In this document: positions 49,362-57,264 of the stretch, piece by piece
Layout: every line of letters begins with the position of its first letter
How positions within the stretch are numbered: the stretch's first letter is position 1
NCBI RefSeq assembly: GCF_021653975.1
Contig: NZ_JAJKFK010000009.1
Location: 180,332-244,331 of the forward strand
Direction: 5' to 3'
DNA length: 64,000 nucleotides
DNA from: Amycolatopsis sp. GM8
Lineage (GTDB): Bacteria > Actinomycetota > Actinomycetes > Mycobacteriales > Pseudonocardiaceae
Position numbers and translations under genes: made by a program
Notes under the pieces: model-generated
Told to the model about the DNA's origin: nothing
The model's database searches: none
What the model saw: only the letters and a program-made list of their open reading frames with translations

Positions 49362-49846
49362 GCGCGTAGTGTGCCCAACCTCTCGCGCACCCAATCGAGC
49401 AGGGCGGGCACCGTGCGCTCGATCATCGCCAGCACGTCGTCGAAGCCGTCGTCGCCGCCGTAGTACGGGTCGGGCACCTCGGCGCCGGCCGGTGCCGACG
49501 GATCGAATTCGCGCAGCAGGCGCACGCGGGACGGGTTGTCGATCTTGCGCCGGAGGTCGCGGAGGTGACCGGCGTCGGCGGCCAGCAGGAGCTCCGCGGA
49601 GAGGTGCGCCTCGTCGACCTGAGCGGCGACGTGCGTCCCGCCGTACCCGTGCTGTTCGAGCGTCGCCAGCGCGCGGGGGTCGGCGGGTTCGCCGACGTGC
49701 CACGGGCCGATGCCCGCGCTGCTCACCCGCACCTGATCGGCGAGCCCGGCGCGGCGCAGGTGCTCGCGGAACACGAGCGCGGCCATCGGGGACCGGCAGA
49801 TGTTGCCGGAACAGACGAAGGAAAGGTGCAGTGGGGGTTCGGTCAC
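49358..49846 (-). CDS. Low-molecular-weight protein-tyrosine phosphatase (PtpA-like)
   Basis: A 162-residue phosphatase. The P-loop VCSGNICRSPMA (CX5RS) is at residues about 10-20, SSAGIGPWHVGEPADPRAL follows, and the general-acid loop VPDPYYGGDDGFDDVLAMIER near 124-144 supplies the catalytic Asp. GTG at 49846 follows the upstream sequence without a strong ribosome binding site; longer starts encode a non-homologous extension. Overlaps the fructosamine kinase gene. The placement near SURF1 and cobD is shared with the mycobacterial ptpA locus. Confidence 0.93.
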   Translation of the reverse strand: MTEPPLHLSFVCSGNICRSPMAALVFREHLRRAGLADQVRVSSAGIGPWHVGEPADPRALATLEQHGYGGTHVAAQVDEAHLSAELLLAADAGHLRDLRRKIDNPSRVRLLREFDPSAPAGAEVPDPYYGGDDGFDDVLAMIERTVPALLDWVRERLGTLRA

Positions 49847-49906
49847 GCCGTTAGTGTGCCGCGTGCACCTTGATGACGGCTTCGACGGCGTCCGGGTCAT
49901 CGGGGG

Positions 49907-50167
49907 TCAGGACGGCCGCACCGTCCGGCCGAGGTCGAGGATCAGCGCGGTCTTCTTGCGCGGCCGGCCCGGGTCGAAGCCCGCCCAGTAGCGCGGGCTT
50001 GCCGTGCCCCAGATGCGACCCCTGCCGGTGAGCGCGTCCATCTCCACCCGGCGGACCGAACGGATCGAGCGATACGGGATGCGCTTGGTACCCCACGGGA
50101 AGTAGTAGCCGCGGATCCGGATCTCGTCGGCGGTGCACTCGATCCAGCGATCGCGATACTCGCTCAT
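49907..50167 (-). CDS. Small PH-like conserved protein, C-terminus possibly frameshifted
   Basis: An 86-residue protein reading MSEYRDRWIECTADEIRIRGYYFPWGTKRIPYRSIRSVRRVEMDALTGRGRIWGT, a small beta-rich fold resembling bacterial PH domains. The frame ends abruptly at RTVRPS. In the next frame the sequence continues AVLTPDDPDAVEAVIKVHAAH to a stop near 49859, which looks like the genuine C-terminus. One base therefore seems missing near 49920-49926 (a run of CCG). Either the gene is truncated or this is a sequencing error. No function known. Confidence 0.65.
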   Translation of the reverse strand: MSEYRDRWIECTADEIRIRGYYFPWGTKRIPYRSIRSVRRVEMDALTGRGRIWGTASPRYWAGFDPGRPRKKTALILDLGRTVRPS

Positions 50168-50226
50168 CGGCCCAGCGTGACACCGGGGCGGTGCGGCGGC
50201 AATCGGGCGGGTGCGAAGATCCCGGT

Positions 50227-51042
50227 ATGCCCGAACTCGCACAGGTCATCGCCGCCCTGGAGGACGCTTATCCGCCTGAGCTGGCGGAAAGCTGGGACGC
50301 CGTCGGGCTCGTGTGCGGGGATCCGGCCGACGACGTGGACCGCGTCCTGGTGTGTGTCGATCCCGTCGAGGCGACCGTCGGCGAGGCGATCGAACGCGGC
50401 GCGCGGCTGATCGTCGCGCACCACCCGCTCCTGCTGCGCGGGGTGCACGGCGTGCCTGCAGACACCACCAAGGGCCGCCTCGTGCACCGGATGATCCGCG
50501 CCGGCATCGCGCTCTACTGCGCGCACACCAACGCGGACGCCGCGAACCCCGGCGTCTCCGACGCGCTCGCGGAGGCGATCGGGTTGCGCGTGCTCAGACC
50601 ACTCGACCCGCACCGCGAAACCACCGGGATCGGCCGGATCGGCGAGCTGCCCGAGGCCGAATCGTTCGCCGTGTTCGTGCAGCGGGTCGCGGAGGCGCTG
50701 CCGGAGACCGAACCCGGCGTCGTCGGTGCCGGTGACCCCGACCGTCCGATCAGGACAGTCGCGGTGTCCGGTGGCGCGGGCGACAGTTACCTCGCCGCCG
50801 CGACCGAAGCGGGCGTCGACGCCTACGTGACCGCCGACCTCCGCCATCACCCCGCGGGCGAGCACCTCGAGGCCGGTGGTCCCGCGCTCGTCGGCGTCAC
50901 GCACTGGGCGAGCGAGTGGCCGTGGTGCGAGCAAGCCTCGGGGGTTCTGCGGCGCGCCTTTGCGGGTAACGTCGACACCCACGTGTCCACCCGCCGCACC
51001 GACCCGTGGACCATCCGAACCTCAAGGGAGCGCAACCAGTGA
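50227..51042 (+). CDS. Nif3-like dinuclear metal centre protein
   Basis: A 271-residue NIF3/YbgI family protein. Conserved metal-ligand blocks: LAESWDAVGLVCGDPADDVDRVLVCVDPVEATVGEA, ARLIVAHHPLLLRGV (HH ligands near residue 66), LYCAHTNADAANPGVSDALAE, and the C-terminal VGVTHWASEWPW (H/E ligands). Usual family function is unclear; GTP cyclohydrolase-like activity has been proposed. The stop overlaps the zinc-ribbon gene, part of a three-gene operon conserved in mycobacteria (Rv2230c-Rv2229c-Rv2228c order). Confidence 0.92.
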   Translation: MPELAQVIAALEDAYPPELAESWDAVGLVCGDPADDVDRVLVCVDPVEATVGEAIERGARLIVAHHPLLLRGVHGVPADTTKGRLVHRMIRAGIALYCAHTNADAANPGVSDALAEAIGLRVLRPLDPHRETTGIGRIGELPEAESFAVFVQRVAEALPETEPGVVGAGDPDRPIRTVAVSGGAGDSYLAAATEAGVDAYVTADLRHHPAGEHLEAGGPALVGVTHWASEWPWCEQASGVLRRAFAGNVDTHVSTRRTDPWTIRTSRERNQ

Positions 51043-51776
51043 AGGCAGACTCAGCCGTCCAGCGTCAGCTGCTCGAACTCGCGAAGGTGGACGCCGAGCT
51101 GTCCCGCGTCGAGCACCGCCGCCGGACACTGCCCGAGCTGGCCCAGATCGAGGACGCCGAGAAGCTGGTCCGCGAGCACCGCGACACCCGCGTCTCGACC
51201 CAGACCGCCGCCTCCGACCTCGACCGCGAGATCGCGCGCCAGGAAAAGGAGATCGAATCCGTGCGGGCGCGCGAGGACCGCGACCGCAAGCTGATGGAGT
51301 CCGGTTCGGTGCAGGCCAAGCAGATGAACGACCTGCAGCACGAGCTGGACACCCTCGCCCGCCGCCAGTCCGCGCTCGAGGACGACCTGCTGGAACTCAT
51401 GGAGCGCCGCGAGGCACTCGAGCTGGACGGGCAGCGCACCGGCGCCGAGCTGGACAAGGCCGAGCAGGCTCTGGCCGACGCCGGGCGCCGCCGCGACGAG
51501 GCCGTCGCGGACCTCGACACCACGCAGGCCCGCCGCGACGAGGACCGGGCGAAGCTCGTGCCCCGGTTCCCCGAGCCGCTGCTCAAGCTGTACGAACGGG
51601 TCCGCGCGCAGAAGGGCATCGGCGCGGCGCTGCTGCGGGCTCGGCGCTGCGGGGCCTGCCAGCTGGAGCTCGACCGGAGCACCATCTCGGAGATCAAGAC
51701 GGCCGCCGAGGACGAGGTCGTACAGTGCGAAAACTGTGGCGCGATCCTGGTGCGCACGCTGGAGTCCGGCCTGTGA
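51039..51776 (+). CDS. Coiled-coil protein with C4 zinc ribbon
   Basis: A 245-residue protein. Residues 1-190 are a long charged coiled coil (LLELAKVDAELSRVEHRRRTLPELAQIEDAEKLV...). The C-terminus has a CxxC-CxxC zinc ribbon: RRCGACQLELDRSTISEIKTAAEDEVVQCENCGAILVR (about 203-240). Such proteins may bind nucleic acid, fitting the adjacent RNase H, but their role is unproven. GTG at 51039 overlaps the Nif3 stop and has AAGGGAG nine bases before it; its own stop overlaps the RNase H gene. Confidence 0.9.
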   Translation: MKADSAVQRQLLELAKVDAELSRVEHRRRTLPELAQIEDAEKLVREHRDTRVSTQTAASDLDREIARQEKEIESVRAREDRDRKLMESGSVQAKQMNDLQHELDTLARRQSALEDDLLELMERREALELDGQRTGAELDKAEQALADAGRRRDEAVADLDTTQARRDEDRAKLVPRFPEPLLKLYERVRAQKGIGAALLRARRCGACQLELDRSTISEIKTAAEDEVVQCENCGAILVRTLESGL

Positions 51777-52846
51777 AGGTGATCGTCGAGGCCGACGGCG
51801 GTTCGCGGGGCAATCCCGGTCCCGCCGGCTACGGCGCGGTGGTCAAGGACGCCGAGACCGGCGCGATCCTCGCCGAGCGCAAGGACGGGCTCGGCATCAC
51901 CACCAACAACGTCGCCGAGTACACCGGCCTGGTCGCCGGGCTGACCGCGGCGGCCGAGCTCGCGGCGTCCACTGTGGACGTCCGGATGGACTCGAAGCTC
52001 GTCGTCGAGCAGATGTCCGGGCGGTGGAAGATCAAGCACGCCGCGCTGCAACCGCTGGCGCGGCAGGCGAAGGAGCTGGCCGCCCGGTTCGAGCGGGTGT
52101 CCTACGAATGGATCCCGCGCGCCCAGAACACGCACGCGGACCGCCTCGCCAACGAGGCGATGGACGCCCAAGCGTCGCCCACCGCCGCGCCCGCCACGAC
52201 GCCGGCCCGCTGGACGGGCGCCCGCGGCAAGCCGACGCGGCTGCTGTTGCTGCGCCACGGCCAGACCGAGATGTCTGTCGACCGCCGGTACTCCGGGCGC
52301 GGCGACGTGCCGCTGACCGAGCTGGGTCGCGAGCAGGCGGCGGCCGCGGCGAAACGGCTCGCCACGATGGCCGGCGGGGAACCGATGCCGGTCGTCACCT
52401 CGCCGCTGACCCGCACCCTGCAGACGGCGCAGGCGGTGGCGGACGCGATCGGCACCCGGGTCGAGACGAACCAGGGCCTGATCGAGACCGACTTCGGCGA
52501 GTGGGAGGGCATGACCTTCCGTGAGGCCGGCGAGCGGGACCCGGACCTGCACGGGCGATGGCTGCGCGACGCCTCCATGCCGCCGCCGGGCGGGGAGAGC
52601 TTCGACGCGGTGTACCGCCGCGTGCTCGTGGCGCGTGACGAGCTGATCGACGCGTACGGCGGGCAGACGGTGGTGGTCGTCAGCCATGTCACTCCGATCA
52701 AATCGTTGCTGCGCCTGGGTTTGGACGCGGGGCCGTCGCTGTTGTTCCGGCTGCACCTTGATCTCGCGTCGTTGTCGATCGTCGAGTTCTACCCGGACGG
52801 CAACGCGTCCGTGCGGCTGGTCAACGACACCTGTCACCTCAGCTGA
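51773..52846 (+). CDS. Bifunctional RNase H / histidine acid phosphatase (CobC-like)
   Basis: A 357-residue fusion. The N-terminal RNase HI domain (VIVEADGGSRGNPGPAGYGAVV with the first catalytic Asp, NNVAEYTGLVAGL with Glu, VRMDSKLVVEQM with Asp, AQNTHADRLANEAM with the last acid) spans residues 1-135 and degrades RNA in RNA:DNA hybrids. After a linker, the histidine phosphatase (LLLLRHGQTEMSVDRRYSGRGDVPLT, residues about 160-357) resembles alpha-ribazole phosphatase. Same architecture as mycobacterial Rv2228c. Its 3' end overlaps the convergent permease by 13 bases. Confidence 0.94.
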   Translation: MKVIVEADGGSRGNPGPAGYGAVVKDAETGAILAERKDGLGITTNNVAEYTGLVAGLTAAAELAASTVDVRMDSKLVVEQMSGRWKIKHAALQPLARQAKELAARFERVSYEWIPRAQNTHADRLANEAMDAQASPTAAPATTPARWTGARGKPTRLLLLRHGQTEMSVDRRYSGRGDVPLTELGREQAAAAAKRLATMAGGEPMPVVTSPLTRTLQTAQAVADAIGTRVETNQGLIETDFGEWEGMTFREAGERDPDLHGRWLRDASMPPPGGESFDAVYRRVLVARDELIDAYGGQTVVVVSHVTPIKSLLRLGLDAGPSLLFRLHLDLASLSIVEFYPDGNASVRLVNDTCHLS

Positions 52847-53895
52847 AGGACCGCCCACAACGCCACCACCGACGCGACGAGTGTCGCCGGCGCGGTGAGC
52901 ATCCCCAGCCGGAAGAAGTCCCGTGACGCCGGGCGTTCCGGCAGGGTCCGTCGCCACAGCAGGGTCGCCAGCGAACCGTGGTAGGTCGCGTTCGGGCCGA
53001 GGTTCACCCCCAGCAGCACCGCCAGCACCAGGCCGGCGGCCGGATGCGGGCCCAGTGCGGCGACCAGGAGCAGCGTCGCGGGCAGGTTGTTGACGACGTT
53101 CGCCAGCACCGCCGCGATCAACGCCGTGAGCAGCAGCGCGGGCAGGCTCGTCGCGTCCGGCAGCACGGCCCCGAGCAGGTTCTCCGGCACGAGGTCCACC
53201 AGCGTCGCCAGCACGAACACCACCAGGCACAGCACCGGGTTCGCCGCCCGCACCAGATCCGAGACCCGCACGAGGCGCCGGGCCAGCGCGGGCCCGGCCA
53301 GCACCACGGCGGACGCGGCGGCGACCCACACCGGCTGGGCGTGTGCCAGCTCGGCGAGCCCAAACCCCGCCAGCGTCAGCGCCACCACGACCAGCGCGAA
53401 CACCGGTGCCGGCGGCCCGTCCGCCTCGTTCACCCCGGAACCGGTGAGATCCCGCGCGAAGAACCGCACGAACACGCCCAGCTCGATCGCGATCGTGACC
53501 AGCCACGGCAACGCCATCAGCTGCGCGAACGCCGCGAAGCTCAGCCCTGACGCCGAGAACGCCAGCAGGTTGGTCAGGTTCGACACCGGCAACAGCGTCG
53601 AAGCCGAGTTGGCCAGGTGCGCACACGCGTACACGTGCGGCCGCGGGGCGAGCCGCAGCCGCTCCGCCGTCGCGTACACGACCGGCGTGAGCAGCACGAC
53701 CGTCGCGTCCAGGCTGAGCACCGCGGTGGTGCCGGCGGCGGCCGCGAAGGTCAGCACCAGCAGTCGCCGCGGGCTGCCGTGACAGGCCGCGGCCAACCGT
53801 GCGCCCAGCCAGGTGAACACGCCGTACACCCCGGCCAGGTGTGCCACCACGAGGATCGCCGCCAGGAACCCCAGGGTCGGCAGTACCTCGCGCAC
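52834..53895 (-). CDS. ArsB/SLC13-type ion transporter-superfamily permease
   Basis: A 353-residue membrane protein with about ten helices. LAGTTAVLSLDATVVLLTPVVYAT-type sequence (residues about 55-80), HLANSASTLLPVSNLTNLLAF and ANVVNNLPATLLLVAA...GVNLGPNATYHGSLATLLW are the duplicated NxxxxxxPVSN and NNxPA motifs of ArsB-like carriers. The protein is shorter than ArsB (about 430), seemingly lacking the first one or two helices. Arsenite or an organic anion is possible; no ars regulator is nearby, so the substrate is open. GTG start at 53895. Confidence 0.82.
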   Translation of the reverse strand: MREVLPTLGFLAAILVVAHLAGVYGVFTWLGARLAAACHGSPRRLLVLTFAAAAGTTAVLSLDATVVLLTPVVYATAERLRLAPRPHVYACAHLANSASTLLPVSNLTNLLAFSASGLSFAAFAQLMALPWLVTIAIELGVFVRFFARDLTGSGVNEADGPPAPVFALVVVALTLAGFGLAELAHAQPVWVAAASAVVLAGPALARRLVRVSDLVRAANPVLCLVVFVLATLVDLVPENLLGAVLPDATSLPALLLTALIAAVLANVVNNLPATLLLVAALGPHPAAGLVLAVLLGVNLGPNATYHGSLATLLWRRTLPERPASRDFFRLGMLTAPATLVASVVALWAVLQLR

Positions 53896-53912
53896 CCGAT
53901 CACGCTAGCCGG

Positions 53913-55043
53913 TCAGGCGTTGACCCCGATCGGCTCCGGCGTGGCCGCGCCGCGGGCGGCGTCCTTCTCCAGTTCGCGGATGATCGGCAGCACGTGCTTG
54001 CCGAAGTGCTCGACCTCCTCGTGGTAGTGCAGGAAACCGAGCAGCAGCAGGTTCGCGCCGCGCCGCTTGTACTCGATCGCGCGCTCCGCGATCTGCTCCG
54101 GCGTGCCGATCAGGCGGGTGCGGAAGCCGTCGTTGTACTGCACCAGATCGGGGAACTCGGAGTCGGCCCACATGCCTTTCTTGTCCGAAGTGGAACTTCC
54201 CGCCTGCTGTACGGCCGAGCGGAACCCTTCCACCGCCTCGGCATTCGCCTTCGCGACGATCTCGCGCAGCGTGTCGCGGGCCTCGGCTTCGGTCTCGCGG
54301 GCGATCACGAACCCGTTGAGCCCGAACCGCACCGGGTGGTCGTTCTCCGCCGCGTAGCCGCGGACCTCCTCGACCTGCTCGGTGAAACCGTCGTAGTCCT
54401 TGCCGTTGCTGAAGTACCAGTCGGAGACCCGGCCGGCGAGCTTGCGTGCCGCGGTGGAGTTGCCGCCCTGGAAGACCTCGGGATGCGGGCGGCCGGGCGA
54501 GGCGATCGGCTTGGGCTTGATGTCGAAGTCGTGGATCCGGTAGAAGTCCCCGGCGAACTCGGCGCTGTCGCTGGTCCACAGCTGCTTGAGCACCCGGATG
54601 AACTCCTCCGACCGGCGGTACCGCTCGTCGTGCTCCAGCCACGGCTCGCCGAGACCGGTGAACTCGTCCTTGAACCAGCCGCTCACGACGTTCACCGCGG
54701 CGCGGCCGCCGGACATCACGTCGGCACTGGCGACGAACTTCGCGAGCACGCCCGGGTGCCACAGGCCGGGATGGATCGCCGCGATCACCTTGAGCCGTTG
54801 GGTGGCCAGCAACAGGGCGAGGCTGAAGCCGGTGGACTCGTGCTGGTAGGCGGCGCCGTAACTGGCGGTATAGCGGACCTGGGTGAGCGCGTACTCGAAA
54901 CCGTTGTTCTCGGCGATGACCGCCAGGTCGCGGTTGTATTCGTAACCCCAGTCGGTGCGCTGCTCGATGTCGCTGGTCACGAGACCGCCGCTGACGTTGG
55001 GGACCCAGTAGGCGAATTTCAGGGGCTCTTCGGTAATGGGCAT
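53913..55043 (-). CDS. SfnG-like FMNH2-dependent dimethyl sulfone monooxygenase
   Basis: A 376-residue luciferase-like monooxygenase: LKFAYWVPNVSGGLVTSDIEQRTDWGYEYNRDLAVIAENNGFEYALTQVRY is the SfnG-type opening, followed by IAAIHPGLWHPGVLAKFVASADVMSGGRAAVNVVSGWFKDEF, PEVFQGGNSTAARKLAGR and GTPEQIAERAIEYKRRGANLLLLGFLHYHEEVE. The family oxidises dimethyl sulfone to methanesulfinate for sulfur supply, using FMNH2 from a separate reductase not seen here. ATG at 55043; longer starts would run into the rnpB promoter region. Monocistronic. Confidence 0.88.
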   Translation of the reverse strand: MPITEEPLKFAYWVPNVSGGLVTSDIEQRTDWGYEYNRDLAVIAENNGFEYALTQVRYTASYGAAYQHESTGFSLALLLATQRLKVIAAIHPGLWHPGVLAKFVASADVMSGGRAAVNVVSGWFKDEFTGLGEPWLEHDERYRRSEEFIRVLKQLWTSDSAEFAGDFYRIHDFDIKPKPIASPGRPHPEVFQGGNSTAARKLAGRVSDWYFSNGKDYDGFTEQVEEVRGYAAENDHPVRFGLNGFVIARETEAEARDTLREIVAKANAEAVEGFRSAVQQAGSSTSDKKGMWADSEFPDLVQYNDGFRTRLIGTPEQIAERAIEYKRRGANLLLLGFLHYHEEVEHFGKHVLPIIRELEKDAARGAATPEPIGVNA

Positions 55044-55120
55044 GCCCGGGAGTGAAGCGAGGGCACGCGCGCGAGGGCAATGGTGTCCACGACCTGGGAC
55101 CGGGCTACCCTGGGTGACGC

Positions 55121-55500
55121 GGACGAGTTGGCCGGGCGGCCGCGAGGGCGTGAGCCTTCGAGGAAAGTCCGGACTCCGCAGGGCAGGGTGGTTGCTAACC
55201 GCAACCCGGGGTGACCCGCGGGACAGTGCCACAGAGAACAGACCGCCCCAGCGCGTGCTGGGGTAAGGGTGAAACGGTGGTGTAAGAGACCACCAGCATC
55301 CCGGGTGACCGGGATGGCTCGGTAAACCCCACCCGGAGCAAGGCCAAGAGGGCACCTTCACCGGTGCCTGCGCAGGCGTTCGAGGGCTGCCCGCCCGAGC
55401 CTGCGGGTAGGCCGCTCGAGCCTGCCGGCAACGGCAGGCCTAGATGGATGGCCGCCACCGCTTTCGCGGTACAGGATCCGGCTTACAGGCCAACTCGTCC
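55121..55500 (+). ncRNA. rnpB: RNase P RNA (type A, actinobacterial)
   Basis: Terminal helix P1 pairs GGACGAGTTGGCC (55121-55133) with GGCCAACTCGTCC (55488-55500). Conserved regions are present: GAGGAAAGTCCGGACTCC (55158 on), CACAGAGAACAGACCGCC, GGTAAGGGTGAAACGGTGGTGTAAGAG and the 3' ACAGGATCCGGCTTACAGG core. RNase P RNA matures tRNA 5' ends. A TACCCT -10-like element at 55106-55111 lies just upstream. The precise 5' end may differ by a few bases. Confidence 0.95.
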
Positions 55501-55508
55501 GCCTTCGA

Positions 55509-55607
55509 CCGGCGTGTTCGCCCGCCACGCTGGCGTGTTTGCCCGCCACGTCGGTGAGTTGGCCGCGCGCGGGGCGAACACGGTGACCTGGCGGGCAAAC
55601 ACGACGG
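55509..55607. repeat. Dispersed ~100-bp palindromic repeat, copy 2
   Basis: Begins nine bases after the rnpB 3' helix. About 84% identical by eye to 21160-21259, with the CACGTCGGTGAGTTGGC core fully kept. Arms TGTTTGCCCGCCA and TGGCGGGCAAACA form a perfect outer stem. It may terminate rnpB transcription. Confidence 0.82.
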
Positions 55608-55629
55608 TTAAGCCCTGCCCTCATCGCGA

Positions 55630-56077
55630 CGCACATCCCGCGCGCCTGGACGATCGCCACCGCGGCGCGGACGCTCGAAGCGGTCGACGTCATGCTGCGG
55701 CGCCTGCTCGGCGAAGCCGTGTCGTCCGCCGAAGTCGCCGAGGCAGCCGAACTTGCCCGTCAGGCCACGGAAGCGTGCACGCCCGAAGGTCCCCGTCGCC
55801 GCGAAGGCCACCCGCGGCTGGTCCGACGCGGAGTGGGACGAGGCGTCCGCTCGGCTCCAGGAGGACGGGATCCTCGACGCCGACGGGCTCACCGGCAAGG
55901 GGGTAGCGCTGCGCGAGCGCGTCGAGGAGCGGACGAACGCGGCCGCTTGCGCACCGTGGCGGCGCCTCGGCGCCGAGAAGTCCGAGCGGCTGCGCGAGCT
56001 CGGCCGTGGGCTGCGCGGGCTCGGCCGTCGCGGCGGGCGCGTTCCCGGACGGGCTTTTCGCCGCCCCGCGGGCCTGA
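55630..56077 (+). pseudogene. Decayed SCO6745-family gene
   Basis: Three in-order fragments of one protein lie in different frames: RAWTIATAARTLEAVDVMLRRLLGEAVSSAEVAEAAELARQATEAC (from about 55640), ATRGWSDAEWDEASARLQEDGILDADGLTGKGVALRERVEERTNAA...APWRRLGAEKSERLRELGRGL (about 55806-56020), and AAGAFPDGLFAAPRA ending at the TGA at 56075. The N-terminal third and a central block are missing, with at least two frame changes. The GWSDxEWDxA...DG pattern is diagnostic of the SCO6745 helical family, whose function is unknown. Confidence 0.75.
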
Positions 56078-56522
56078 CGTGCACGGATAGTGACCGCCTC
56101 AGAGAGCAGGTCATGCTTCCGCTATCCGGCACATGATCGACTAGGCCGGGCGCCTTGTGATTGTCGGGTAGAACTCTTGCCTCCGAACGGGGCATGCCAA
56201 ACTATGGTCCGCCGGAACCGAGCGGCGGTCCGAACAACCCAGAGTGAGCAGAGACAACGCTGACGGGGTCGGTTCGTGTCCAAACTACGCAATACGAGTG
56301 GACGGGGTTATTCCTGAGCGGCCTTGCGGACATGATGGAAGGCGACGAGTTCAGGGAGAGTGGCCGTACTGTGCCTGGTGAGGAGCGACGACCTACGACG
56401 GAGAGCACTTTGACCGTTACGGGTAGTCACGCCATGATGTAGACCGGACCAGACCGTTCAACCCCGTGGGCCCCGCCCGGCGAGACCCATCCGACCACGC
56501 TCCTCGCACCCGGGAGTACGCG
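56078..56522. other. 445-bp non-coding region before the secretion-like operon
   Basis: Less GC-rich than the flanks, with no frame of good codon use. A possible promoter is TTGACC (56410-56415), 17-base spacer, CATGAT (56433-56438), which would give a leader of roughly 80 bases. Other A/T-rich spots near 56155-56200 and 56280-56320 could be further promoters. I see no recognisable riboswitch or RNA gene. Confidence 0.4.
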
Positions 56523-56789
56523 ATGACCATGATGACACTTGTGCAACACCTGGCACAGGGCGAGATCAAGACCCGAGGTGTCCAGCAATGGCTGCTGGAC
56601 AACGTTATCCCGCTGGTACTGCTGGCCGTCGCGCTGCTGCTGCTCTGGCTGGGCGGTGGCAAGGGCGACAACGCCGGCGTGATGAAGCGCCTCGCCGGGG
56701 TCGTGATCGCGCTCGCGATCATCGGCCTCGCGGTCAGCGGGCTGGGCGTGAACGTCGGCGAATGGATCGCCGGCCTGTTCACCGGTTAG
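56523..56789 (+). CDS. Small two-helix membrane protein (secretion-operon first gene)
   Basis: An 88-residue protein: a short N-terminus (TMMTLVQHLAQGEIKTRGVQQWLLDN), helix 1 (VIPLVLLAVALLLLWLGGG), a short basic turn (GDNAGVMKR) and helix 2 (LAGVVIALAIIGLAVSGLGVNVGEWIAGLF). Size and two-helix layout resemble VirB2/TrbC-type pilin-like subunits or other small T4SS components, but there is no signal peptide and homology is not demonstrable by eye. ATG at 56523 with GGGAG eight bases upstream. Ten bases separate it from the next gene. Confidence 0.6.
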   Translation: MTMMTLVQHLAQGEIKTRGVQQWLLDNVIPLVLLAVALLLLWLGGGKGDNAGVMKRLAGVVIALAIIGLAVSGLGVNVGEWIAGLFTG

Positions 56790-56799
56790 CGGAGCCCTC

Positions 56800-57261
56800 G
56801 TGCGGATTCGAACCGATGACGACGTCTACCGGGTCGATGCGGTCTGGCTCGGCCCGCCGAAGGCCACCTTCCCGTGGCGTGCCAGGTACGTGTCGTGGGG
56901 TGTGGGCATCGCGGTCTTCCTGGTCGTGCTGACCGTCGAGCGGCAGATCGGCGTCGGGTTCGGTTTCTTCTCCACGGCGTGGGCGTTCATCCTCACGATC
57001 TTGATCACCAGGCTGATCACGAGCAAGATCAGTCATGAGCGCCCACTCGGCGCGGTGTTCACGATGTGGCTGCGGGAGCTGCACACCCCGCGCGAGCGGC
57101 CACGAGGAGACGGCGGCGCGGTCACCGCCACGAAGCTCCGGATCCGTCCCCAGCGTCCCTTGCCCAAGCACAAACGCGTGGGCCCCCGGCAGGGGGCCGG
57201 AAACAACACTCACAGGCCCCGAGCACGCCAAGGCCGCGCTGCGGTCAAGGCGAGGAGGTAG
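56800..57261 (+). CDS. Membrane protein of the secretion-like operon (VirB3/PrgI-like position)
   Basis: A 153-residue protein with a conserved-looking soluble start (RIRTDDDVYRVDAVWLGPPKATFPWRARY), two membrane helices (VSWGVGIAVFLVVLTVERQIG and GFFSTAWAFILTILITRLIT) and a very basic tail of about 75 residues. The order small membrane protein, short membrane protein, VirB4-like ATPase matches the VirB2-VirB3-VirB4 order of type IV systems; PrgI-family proteins of Gram-positive systems are similar in layout. Assignment rests mainly on position. GTG start at 56800. Confidence 0.6.
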   Translation: MRIRTDDDVYRVDAVWLGPPKATFPWRARYVSWGVGIAVFLVVLTVERQIGVGFGFFSTAWAFILTILITRLITSKISHERPLGAVFTMWLRELHTPRERPRGDGGAVTATKLRIRPQRPLPKHKRVGPRQGAGNNTHRPRARQGRAAVKARR

Positions 57262-57264
57262 CTG

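Noticed and set aside
51065..53626. An 853-codon open frame on the minus strand across the zinc-ribbon and RNase H genes
   Set aside because: Antisense shadow of well-recognised genes; low-complexity composition and no start with a ribosome binding site.
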